This document shows positions 1-6,867 of a DNA stretch of 64,000 bases, in pieces. The translations under genes and the position numbers were made by a program. A model generated the notes under the pieces. That model saw only the letters and a list, made by a program, of their open reading frames with translations, ran no database searches and was not told where the DNA came from. Positions within the stretch are counted from its first letter, which is position 1. Each line of letters begins with the position of its first letter. The stretch comes from Deltaproteobacteria bacterium (lineage in GTDB: Bacteria > Myxococcota_A > UBA796 > UBA2385), in the NCBI GenBank assembly GCA_016792625.1, contig JAEUKK010000155.1, positions 62,001 to 126,000 of the forward strand. The letters are read 5' to 3'.

Positions 1-49
1 TCCCCCCTGCGCCCCCGGCCTCCGGGTCGGGGCGCAGATCCAGCAGAGG

Positions 50-86
50 GCCCCCGCGCGAGAGCGCGGGGGCTTCTCCGCTTTTT
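50..86 (+). terminator. Rho-independent terminator of an off-window gene
   Basis: A perfect 10-bp stem (50-59 with 64-73) closes on a GAGA tetraloop of the GNRA type. It is followed by a pyrimidine stretch that ends in five T at 82-86. The T-run starts eight bases after the stem, so this is not textbook. The position, between the window edge and the convergent end of the cyclase gene, suits termination of a rightward gene whose coding part lies outside the window. Confidence 0.55.
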
Positions 87-158
87 GGGGCGGGCAAGGC
101 GGCGCGGCGCCGAGCCCCAAGCGCACACCGGCGCGGGTCGACGCAAACGAAGCCGGGT

Positions 159-1457
159 TCAGCCGACCGGCGCCTGTGACCTGCGGCCGAGCAACAAGAA
201 GGTTCGCATCGGACCTTTGCCCTTGATCTGCTGCAGCCCCCGGTCCTGCAGCAGGTAGCGCTCGGCCAACAGGGCGGCCGTGTCCTCGCTCACCTGGATC
301 TCGTCGCTGACCCCATGCGACTCCATGCGGGCCGCCGTGTTGACCGTGTCGCCCCACAGGTCGTAGAGCGAGCGCCGCAGGCCGATCACGCCGGCCACCG
401 CCGGCCCGCTGTGGATGCCGATGCGGATGGTCAGGCCCCCGCTCACCCCGCGGCGCCGCTCGCGCATGAACTCGCGCATGTCGAGGGCCAGCTCAGCGGT
501 CGCCTCGGCGTGGTCGGGCCGGGGCTCGGGCACCCCCGCGGCGGCCATATACGCGTCGCCGATGGTCTTGATCTTCTCGAGCCCGTGGCGCTCGACCAGC
601 TGGTCGAAGGCGGTGAACACGGCGTTGAGCTGCTCGACCAGCTCTTCGGGCTCGACCCGCGCCGACCAGGCGGTGAAGCCCGCCATGTCGGCGAACATCA
701 CGCTGCAGGACTCAAAGCGGTCGGCGATCGTCGGCCGGTCTTTGAGCCGCCGCACCACCGAGCGCGGCAAAATATTGTGCAGCAGGGTCTCTGAGCGCTG
801 GTACTCCCGCGCGACCTGGGCCCGCGCCTCGTGCATCGCGCGGGTGTAGTACCAGCCGATGCCCGCCAAGGTGGTGGTGAACACGCCCACGTTGAGCAGG
901 GCTAGGCCCTGCACCGTGCCCGGGTCGAGGGGCGCCCAGCCCGGTCGGTCGCCGAGGCCGGCCACCACCGCCGCGTAGGTCAGCCCCACCAGCAGCAGCC
1001 CGCCGAGGCGCGCCGGCCCCGGTACATTGGCGAAAAGAGGCACCACGCCGACGATCAGCAGCATGTGGTAGTGGAAGCCCGCCGGCACGCCGGCGTAGAG
1101 GCTGGCCAGCACGGCGTGCACCGCGACCTCGGCCACCGCGAGGCCCATCGCCGTGTGGCTGCGCCCCCGGCGCGCGATCACCAAGCAGACCGCGAAGAGC
1201 GCCGTGCTGCCCAGGTTGAAGGCGGCCATGGGCAGCACGCCGAGCCCGAAGAAGAGCCCGGCGAAGCTCGCGTGAGAGCAGAGCGCGAGCGCCATGCACC
1301 AGTTGGTGAAGGCGTATACGTCGACGTTCTCGGCGGGCAGCGGCCCCGACGGCACCGAGAAGAAGCGGTCGACGCGCGCGAGCAGCCCCGCCAGCCCGGT
1401 CTGCGCCGGCGGTGCGCTCGGCGCCGCGCCGGCCACGGGGTGCGTCTGCAGCGACAT
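159..1457 (-). CDS. Membrane-bound class III adenylate cyclase
   Basis: 432 aa. The N-terminal half holds about six hydrophobic segments forming an integral membrane sensor-like region. After a short linker the C-terminal ~190 aa is a class III nucleotide cyclase catalytic domain. Visible family residues are the first metal Asp in FADMAGFT, the second in KTIGDAYMA (its Lys is also adenine-selective in the family), and YDLWGDTVNTAARME. The Asp before LWG marks adenylate rather than guanylate cyclases. It should make cAMP on the cytoplasmic face. I chose the ATG at 1457 because CGGGAG lies just upstream; an earlier in-frame ATG at 1496 has no ribosome site. It is divergent from a gene for a protein with a cyclic-nucleotide-binding domain, 77 bp away, which suggests source and receptor of one signal. 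Confidence 0.88.
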   Translation of the reverse strand: MSLQTHPVAGAAPSAPPAQTGLAGLLARVDRFFSVPSGPLPAENVDVYAFTNWCMALALCSHASFAGLFFGLGVLPMAAFNLGSTALFAVCLVIARRGRSHTAMGLAVAEVAVHAVLASLYAGVPAGFHYHMLLIVGVVPLFANVPGPARLGGLLLVGLTYAAVVAGLGDRPGWAPLDPGTVQGLALLNVGVFTTTLAGIGWYYTRAMHEARAQVAREYQRSETLLHNILPRSVVRRLKDRPTIADRFESCSVMFADMAGFTAWSARVEPEELVEQLNAVFTAFDQLVERHGLEKIKTIGDAYMAAAGVPEPRPDHAEATAELALDMREFMRERRRGVSGGLTIRIGIHSGPAVAGVIGLRRSLYDLWGDTVNTAARMESHGVSDEIQVSEDTAALLAERYLLQDRGLQQIKGKGPMRTFLLLGRRSQAPVG

Positions 1458-1534
1458 CGTGCTCCCGGGGTGCGTCGAGGACCCGCGGGCTATCATGCCG
1501 CGGCGCTGCCCACCGCGGCGGCCTGGGGGGCGAG

Positions 1535-3283
1535 ATGGGGCTCGGGGTGCGCATCAAGCAGGCCACGGTCGTGGGCCTGACCGGCGCGACCTTGGGGCTC
1601 TGGCTCTGGGGCGCCCCCGATCCGGGGCCCGGCCCGATCAGCCCGCTGCAGTGGGTGCTGGTCGGCCTCTCGGCCCTGGCCAACCTCTTTGTGCTCGCCT
1701 ACCACCACCTCGTGCCCGCCCACCCCAAGTTCCTGATCTTGCGGTGGCGGCGCGGGATCCTGCTGGTGCACATCCTCTCGGGCACGCTGGAGTTTGGCCT
1801 CGGCCTCAGCGCCGCCCTGCTCGGCGGCCACGAGGTGCTCGGCCGCCTGATGGCCCTGGTGGCCGTTGTTTTGCACGTGCCCTCGGCCCTGGCCCAAGCC
1901 CAGTGGGTCTTCGGCTCGCGGGCGGTCATGCGCCCCGCCTACCTGATGTGCATCGCGCTGCACGCCTACACCGGCGTGATGTTGTGGTTCAACCCCAGCT
2001 CTTTGGGCTGGACCGTCGCCACCTTTTTGTTGTTCAACACCTATGTCTGGGTGCGCATCTACTACTTCGTGCTCGACAAGCTCGGGATCTTCGGCGACAG
2101 CAAGTACACCGTGGCCGTGCTCGCCGCCGGCATGACCACCACCCCCGCCGTGCTCGGCACCGAGGCCATGCTCGCCGTCGCCGTGGGCCTCGGCGTCTAC
2201 ATCAGCGCCCACATCGCCTTTTTCGTGCGCAGCGACGCCGAGCTGCGCGAGTTTTGCCGAGAGCGCGCCCGCGACAGCGCGCTCTCGCCCGGCCTGCGCG
2301 CGACCTGGCAGCGCCGCCCTGGCTGCGAGGGCGAAGACCGCGAGCTCGCCCGCGGCCTCTTTCGCGCGCTCGACCGCGACGGCGACGGGGTCGTCACGCC
2401 CGACGAGGTGGCCGATGTGCTGGCCAACGCGAGCCTGCCCACGGCGGCCATCGTCACCTTCATGCGCCGCCAGCCCGCCGGCGGGGCCATGCCTTTTGAG
2501 CGCTTCCTCGCCGACCTCTGGCCCATCCCCGAGCTGCGCGAGGTCGCCCGCGAGGTCGTGTTCACCCACGGCGGCCCCAAGGCCGAGCGTGACCGGGCCC
2601 TCTTCGTCTTTGACCTGCTCGACATCAACGGCGACGGGGCCATCGACCGCAGCGAGCTGCAGGCCCTGCTCGACGAGTGGGCCATGCCGGCGGCCGAGGC
2701 CCGCCGCTGGACGCGCACGCTGGGCCTCGCCGACGACGCGCCCATCCCCTTCCCGCTGTTCTTTGAGCGCATGCGGCCGATCTGGCGCTTCATCTACTAC
2801 GACGTGATCGAGCCCAAGTACGGCCGGAGGGAGGACCTGCTCGAGCGCGTGAGCCACCAGCGCCGCGACGCCCAGGAGTCGCGCGCGGTCGAGATGAGCC
2901 TGCGTGCGGCCAACCTGCGCGTGCTGCCCTTCTTGGCCGACGCCGAGCCCGCCTTCCTGCACCAGCTCGCCCTGGCGCTCGTCCCGGTCGAGCGCTCGGC
3001 CGGCGTGCGCATCTTCGCCGAAGGGGAGCGCGGCGAGGAGTTCTTCCTCATCACCAAGGGCCAAGTGCAGATCTCCCGCGCCGACCAGACCTTGGCCCTG
3101 CTCGGCGCGGGGGCCTGCTTTGGTGAGGGCGCCCTGCTGCACGGCCGGGCCCGCAGCGCGACCGCCACCGCGCGGCTCGACTGCCAGCTGCTGCGGGCCT
3201 CGGGCGCCAGCTTCCACTACCTGCTTGACCGCTTCCCCTCGATGCGGGCGGCGATCGAGCGCATCGACACGGCCCGGCAGTAG
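1535..3283 (+). CDS. Membrane protein with EF-hands and a C-terminal cyclic-nucleotide-binding domain
   Basis: 582 aa. Residues ~1-230 are strongly hydrophobic with about six to seven membrane segments and no family I recognise. Two EF-hand loops follow, near residues 280 (LDRDGDGVVTPDE) and 361 (LDINGDGAIDRSE), both with the canonical D-x-D-G-D/N-G spacing and terminal Glu. Residues ~460-580 form a CRP/CAP-type cNMP-binding domain with a phosphate-binding cassette FGEGALLHGRARSA, which keeps Gly-Glu and Arg. No helix-turn-helix follows, so it is a sensor or membrane effector rather than a transcription factor. Start at 1535 follows GGGGGGCGAG. The divergent adenylate cyclase implies that cAMP is the ligand (inference), with Ca2+ as a possible second input. 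Confidence 0.85.
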   Translation: MGLGVRIKQATVVGLTGATLGLWLWGAPDPGPGPISPLQWVLVGLSALANLFVLAYHHLVPAHPKFLILRWRRGILLVHILSGTLEFGLGLSAALLGGHEVLGRLMALVAVVLHVPSALAQAQWVFGSRAVMRPAYLMCIALHAYTGVMLWFNPSSLGWTVATFLLFNTYVWVRIYYFVLDKLGIFGDSKYTVAVLAAGMTTTPAVLGTEAMLAVAVGLGVYISAHIAFFVRSDAELREFCRERARDSALSPGLRATWQRRPGCEGEDRELARGLFRALDRDGDGVVTPDEVADVLANASLPTAAIVTFMRRQPAGGAMPFERFLADLWPIPELREVAREVVFTHGGPKAERDRALFVFDLLDINGDGAIDRSELQALLDEWAMPAAEARRWTRTLGLADDAPIPFPLFFERMRPIWRFIYYDVIEPKYGRREDLLERVSHQRRDAQESRAVEMSLRAANLRVLPFLADAEPAFLHQLALALVPVERSAGVRIFAEGERGEEFFLITKGQVQISRADQTLALLGAGACFGEGALLHGRARSATATARLDCQLLRASGASFHYLLDRFPSMRAAIERIDTARQ

Positions 3284-3292
3284 GCCCGGCGC

Positions 3293-3937
3293 TCAGAACC
3301 GGAAGCTGAGGCCGAGCTCGGCGCCGCCGCCCAGCCACGTCGACTGGTGGTCCTGAACGTCGGGGTCGGCCGCCGCGGCCTCGGTGGTCCACGACCCGCT
3401 CGCCGCGCCGGTGAGCGCGGGCTCGAGGTTGACCTGCTCGGCGAGCTTGAGGCGCAGGCCGACCGCCGCCCACCCGCCGAGCCCATGGGTGCGCGTGCCG
3501 GCGTTGGGCATGTTGCTGGGGTAGCTGCTCCAGCTGTAGCCGGCCCCCACCTGCGCAAAAAGCACCGCCCCCGGCCGCAGCGGCGTGTTGTGGATCGCGG
3601 TCAGGCCCAGGCCGGCGCCGCCACCGGTGTACGAGCCCCCTTCTGTGCCGCCGATCGTCGCCCGCTGGAGGGCGACGGTGGCCGAGCCGCCCAGCTCGAA
3701 GCGCGGCCGCAGGCGGTAGGTCAGCTCGGCCCGGGTCGGGCCGCTGCTCAGCTGCGCCGAGGTGTACCGGAAGGTGGAGCTGCTCGCGGGGTAGGGGCCG
3801 CCGGACCTGTCGGAGGTGCTCAGGCCGGTGGAGACCAGGCTCTGCGCCACCTTCAGGCGGAGCTTCGGCGCGTCGGGGGACTGGTCTTCGGCCTGCGCGG
3901 CGCCGAGCAGGGCCAGCAAAAGGAGCGGGGTGGGCAT
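3293..3937 (-). CDS. Predicted outer-membrane beta-barrel protein, paralogue 1
   Basis: 214 aa, no named family recognised. An N-terminal signal peptide (about MPTPLLLLALLGAAQA) is followed by a mature chain rich in Gly, Ser and alternating hydrophobic residues. It ends in Phe-Arg-Phe, an aromatic C-terminus typical of proteins inserted by the BAM complex. It is clearly related to the next gene: both share K-LRLK near the mature N-terminus, ELTYRL, a Gly-rich GGGxGLT stretch and an LGLSxRF end. The start at 3937 has GGAG upstream. It probably forms an operon with the upstream paralogue, whose stop lies 57 bp before this start. Function is unknown; a small 8- to 10-strand barrel is the likely fold. 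Confidence 0.7.
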   Translation of the reverse strand: MPTPLLLLALLGAAQAEDQSPDAPKLRLKVAQSLVSTGLSTSDRSGGPYPASSSTFRYTSAQLSSGPTRAELTYRLRPRFELGGSATVALQRATIGGTEGGSYTGGGAGLGLTAIHNTPLRPGAVLFAQVGAGYSWSSYPSNMPNAGTRTHGLGGWAAVGLRLKLAEQVNLEPALTGAASGSWTTEAAAADPDVQDHQSTWLGGGAELGLSFRF

Positions 3938-3994
3938 GGGGTTCTCCGGCGGGCGGTTGGCCCAGAGCGCTGCGCTGGTCGTTGTTCTCTGAGA

Positions 3995-4636
3995 CTAGAA
4001 GCGCACGCTCAGGCCGAGCCGCGCGCTCGCCCGGAGCTCGACCTGGCGCACCTTGGGGTCGGGCTCGACCTCGGCAGGCACCGCCCAGGCCTGCTGCGCC
4101 CCGCGGCTGAGCTCAAGGGCCGGGTCGAGGCTGATGTGCCCGGCCAGGGGGAAGCGCAGGCCGAGCGCGGCGCTCAGCCGCAGGCCGTGGTCGCCGCCGC
4201 GGGTGGCCGCGGGGTTGGACGTGCCCCAGGACCGCGTGTACAGCGCCACACCTTGGGCGAAGGCGCCGATGTCGCCGCGCAAGGGCAGGGTGTAGGCGCC
4301 GGTGAGCCCGACCCCGCCGCCGATGTCGTTGCGGGGCGCCCCGCCGTCGGAGGAGACGCGGTCGAAGGTGATGTCGAAGAGGCCCCCGAGCTCGGCCCGC
4401 TCACCCAGCCGGTAAGTGAGCTCGAGGCGGTTGCTGCCCGCGGGCAGCGCCACCGCCGTGACCTGGTTGGTGGCCGCCCCGGCCACAGGCCCCCCGTCGC
4501 GCCGGTAGCTGAACGACGCGTGGGAGATGAGCTCAGGGTTGTACTTGAGCCGGAGCGTGGGGGCCTCGGCCGCAGGCTCGGCGGCCCCCGCCACGGTGAG
4601 CAGCGTGAAGGGAACGAAGAGGGGCAGGACGGGCAT
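3995..4636 (-). CDS. Predicted outer-membrane beta-barrel protein, paralogue 2
   Basis: 213 aa with a signal peptide that ends near GAAEPAAE. The mature chain parallels the downstream gene over its whole length, with the same LRLK start, ELTYRLGERAELGG block, Gly-rich GGGVGLTGAY stretch and a VRF C-terminus. These features support a recent tandem duplication followed by divergence. The start at 4636 follows CCGGAGCGCTCC. The 299 bp upstream (4637-4935) holds no gene: it contains an AT-richer stretch with a run of seven T near 4690 that may be promoter DNA, and a 63-bp dispersed repeat. No function can be assigned beyond an outer-membrane location. Confidence 0.7.
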   Translation of the reverse strand: MPVLPLFVPFTLLTVAGAAEPAAEAPTLRLKYNPELISHASFSYRRDGGPVAGAATNQVTAVALPAGSNRLELTYRLGERAELGGLFDITFDRVSSDGGAPRNDIGGGVGLTGAYTLPLRGDIGAFAQGVALYTRSWGTSNPAATRGGDHGLRLSAALGLRFPLAGHISLDPALELSRGAQQAWAVPAEVEPDPKVRQVELRASARLGLSVRF

Positions 4637-4835
4637 GGAGCGCTCCGGCGGGTGCGCCGCGAGCTTCGCAGATGACCGCGCGCTTTTCCAGTTTTTTTGT
4701 GCGCGCTCCCCGAGGGGCGCGGTCCGTCCCGATGGGTCCGCACCCGATGGGTGACGGGGGGGGGAGGGCGCAGGACCACGCCCGACCGCGCCCGCGCGAC
4801 CGCCGGGGCGCAGCCGTCACCCGGCCCCGCCGGGT

Positions 4836-4898
4836 GACCGAGCCGGGCGGGCGCCGATCCCGCCGCCAGGCGGAGCGGCGCCCGGGGCCCCGGCGACG
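4836..4898 (+). repeat. 63-bp intergenic repeat, copy A
   Basis: This segment matches the reverse complement of 14480-14542 at 61 of 63 positions by eye. It can fold: 4849-4856 (GGGCGCCG) pairs perfectly with 4876-4883 (CGGCGCCC), enclosing a CCGCC-AGG-CGG core. Both copies are intergenic, each beyond the end of a neighbouring coding sequence. It resembles a REP-like dispersed palindromic element; no transposase is nearby. Confidence 0.7.
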
Positions 4899-4935
4899 CC
4901 AGGCGGGGGCGCGCTGGCGCCCAGCTCGGGCCTGC

Positions 4936-5631
4936 TCAGGCCTCGGCCCCGCCGCCCTCGCCCGCCGCGGGGCGCCAGCGGCCGGCCACCAGCTCCATCA
5001 CGGGGCGGACCTCGGCTTGCACGGCCTCGGGCGCGGGGTCTTCCCAGGGCGGCGGGGTGCGGAGGATGACCTGATCGCCGGTCAGCGCGCTGACGTCGCG
5101 GTCCCAATCCTCCCACCGGCTGTGGGCGTAGAGCTGGGAGAGGTCGCCGTCGAGCGCCCAGACGATGAAGCCCGGGTAGCGGACCTCGAGCGGGGCCCAG
5201 CGGGCCTCGGCAGGGTCCCAGTAGTTGAGCTCGCCGGGCTGCCCGAAGAGGCCGCCGCCGTTGACCGCGAAAACACCGCCCAGCACGTCGTGAGCGACGA
5301 TGACCGCGCCGGCGATGCCCGGGAAGCCGGTCGGCCCGCCGCGCCCGTTCCACGAGAGCAGGCTGCCCCGCATGCGCGGGTGGCCGCAGCCCAGGATCCG
5401 CAGCCAGCCGCTGTCGATGAGCAGGCCGCCGACGTGGTAGCTCATCGCGCCGAGCACGGTGCTGACCGGCGCCTGGATGCCCTCGAGGCAGCGCTTGCCC
5501 TGCTCGGGATCAGCGACCAGCAGCTCAACCCCGTTGCGCCCGCCGCGGATGCGCCCGTGCAGCTCGGGCCACGCCGGGTCGCCGACCGTGAGCAGCTCTT
5601 TGGCCGTATAGGTGCGGGTCGGCCCGCTCAT
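4936..5631 (-). CDS. DUF2625 family protein
   Basis: 231 aa. The sequence has the layout I know for DUF2625: an acidic or tryptophan N-terminus (DPAWPELHGRI), a GAMSYHVGGLLIDSGWLRILG block, a DVLGGVFAVNGG turn, LNYWDPAEARWAPLEVRYPGF, and a WEDWDRDV segment near the end. The biochemical role of the family is unknown; it is usually a soluble single-domain protein. The start at 5631 overlaps the stop of the upstream SUMF1-domain gene as ATGA, so the two are translationally coupled. The C-terminus is a short Gly/Ala tail. No signal peptide or membrane segment is seen. Confidence 0.75.
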   Translation of the reverse strand: MSGPTRTYTAKELLTVGDPAWPELHGRIRGGRNGVELLVADPEQGKRCLEGIQAPVSTVLGAMSYHVGGLLIDSGWLRILGCGHPRMRGSLLSWNGRGGPTGFPGIAGAVIVAHDVLGGVFAVNGGGLFGQPGELNYWDPAEARWAPLEVRYPGFIVWALDGDLSQLYAHSRWEDWDRDVSALTGDQVILRTPPPWEDPAPEAVQAEVRPVMELVAGRWRPAAGEGGGAEA

Positions 5632-6620
5632 CCGCCGCGCACCAGCCGGAAGCTCATGTCGGCCGAGCGCGTGTCGGGGTCGGCCATGTCGACGGCCTTG
5701 GCCCAGGCGGCCATGCTCGGTCGGGCCCACGAGCCCGGGTGCAACATCTTGCGGTCGCCGCTGTCATCGGCGAGCCAGTGGCCCATGTTGCCGGCGAGGT
5801 CGCACACACCCTCGGGCGTGCGGTCGGCCAAGTAGATGCCGACGGCGCAGGGCTGGCCCAGCGCCTCTTCGCGGGTGTTGGCGTTGCCGTCGCCGAAGGG
5901 TGAACCCCAGGGGTAGGGGCGCTTCTCGAGGCCGCGCACCACCGCACGGTACTCGTCGACCGAGAGCAGGCGGGCGTTGTGGGCCTTGGCGTATGCCTCA
6001 GCCTCCCACCAGGTGGGGCCGGCGGCGGGCTGGTTGTCTTCGACGAGGTGGCGCACCGCCGGATCGGCGGCCAGCGCGGCCCAGCTGGGCGGCCCGCTGT
6101 CGCGCCAGGCCAGGCCCTCGGCCGACCAGCAAGCGTCGTCTTTGTCGCCGCCGGCGTCAAACCAGGCGCGCAGCTCGGCGTTGGTGACCAAGAAGCGGCC
6201 GACCTGCAGCACGGCGCCCTCGTCGGTGGTCACCGTGGCCCAGTAGTCGGCCTCGGTGGGCAGGCGCAGGCGGGGGTCGCCCACCCGGCTGAGCGCGACG
6301 CCGAGCTGCAGGCGCTGCTTGGGGTTGCCCGCCCAGCCCTCGATGAGCTCGAGCACGGCGGTGGCGACCTTGGCCTTGAGCGCCGCGTCGCCGATCGCGG
6401 CGGCCCCGTCGGCGAACTGCACCAGCGCCTCGATGCGGCGGCCGGCGGGCAGGCCGAGCAGGTGCTCGAGCTGGGCGTGGGGGTCGGGCCCGATCACCCA
6501 GCTGGCGGCGCCCACGCCGTGGGCCAGCCCGTTGGTCGGGGCGGCGTCAAAGGCAGCTTGGGCCGGCGTCGACGCGCTCGAGGGGAGGGTCGGGCGCGGA
6601 GCGGTCGGGTCGTGGGTCAT
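5628..6620 (-). CDS. SUMF1 (formylglycine-generating enzyme fold) protein
   Basis: 330 aa. Residues ~1-120 form an alanine-rich helical region. From ~130 the chain has features of the FGE-sulfatase/SUMF1 fold: QVGRFLVTNAELRAWFDAGG, a PTWWEAEAYAKAHNARLLSVDEY block (family pattern V-W-A-Y-W-RLPTEAEW), YPWGSPFGDGNAN, and GVCDLAGNMGHWLADD (family pattern V-DM-GNVWEW). It ends in SFRLVRGG. I see no Cys pair like that of copper-dependent FGE enzymes, so it is probably a binding or scaffold version of the fold. The start at 6620 has GGAGG upstream. It is coupled by a 4-bp overlap to the DUF2625 gene, which suggests that the two products work together. Confidence 0.78.
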   Translation of the reverse strand: MTHDPTAPRPTLPSSASTPAQAAFDAAPTNGLAHGVGAASWVIGPDPHAQLEHLLGLPAGRRIEALVQFADGAAAIGDAALKAKVATAVLELIEGWAGNPKQRLQLGVALSRVGDPRLRLPTEADYWATVTTDEGAVLQVGRFLVTNAELRAWFDAGGDKDDACWSAEGLAWRDSGPPSWAALAADPAVRHLVEDNQPAAGPTWWEAEAYAKAHNARLLSVDEYRAVVRGLEKRPYPWGSPFGDGNANTREEALGQPCAVGIYLADRTPEGVCDLAGNMGHWLADDSGDRKMLHPGSWARPSMAAWAKAVDMADPDTRSADMSFRLVRGG

Positions 6621-6710
6621 CGGAGGGCCTCCAGCCCCGCCCCGCTAACGCCTCTGCGGGGCGGCCGGCGGCGGGCGCGCGAGCGCACCCGGCGGATGCG
6701 GGGCCTTCGG

Positions 6711-6750
6711 GTGCTTGATCGCCGCAATTGAGTCAATCCCAATCAAGCAC
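6711..6750. promoter_or_regulatory. Inverted repeat in the divergent SUMF1/antiporter promoter region
   Basis: GTGCTTGAT at 6711-6719 is repeated as a perfect reverse complement at 6742-6750, with an AT-rich 22-bp centre that contains CAATTG and TTGAGTCAAT. This lies in the 247-bp gap between two divergent genes and is much less GC-rich than its surroundings. It could be a dimeric regulator site or the core of two facing promoters, since TTGAT lies in each arm on opposite strands. Confidence 0.4.
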
Positions 6751-6867
6751 TTCGACCGCATGTGGGACGGGGGGCCTTGCGCGGCGCGCCCGCCGGGCGC
6801 CAAGCTCAGACGGGGTCGCGCGCGCCGCGCGGCGCTTGGCGGAGCAGGGCTCCCGCCTGGAGTGCCG

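Noticed and set aside
5628..6620. SUMF1 protein as an active sulfatase-activating enzyme
   Set aside because: No catalytic Cys pair is visible, and the only sulfatase-fold protein in the window lacks the target Cys/Ser.
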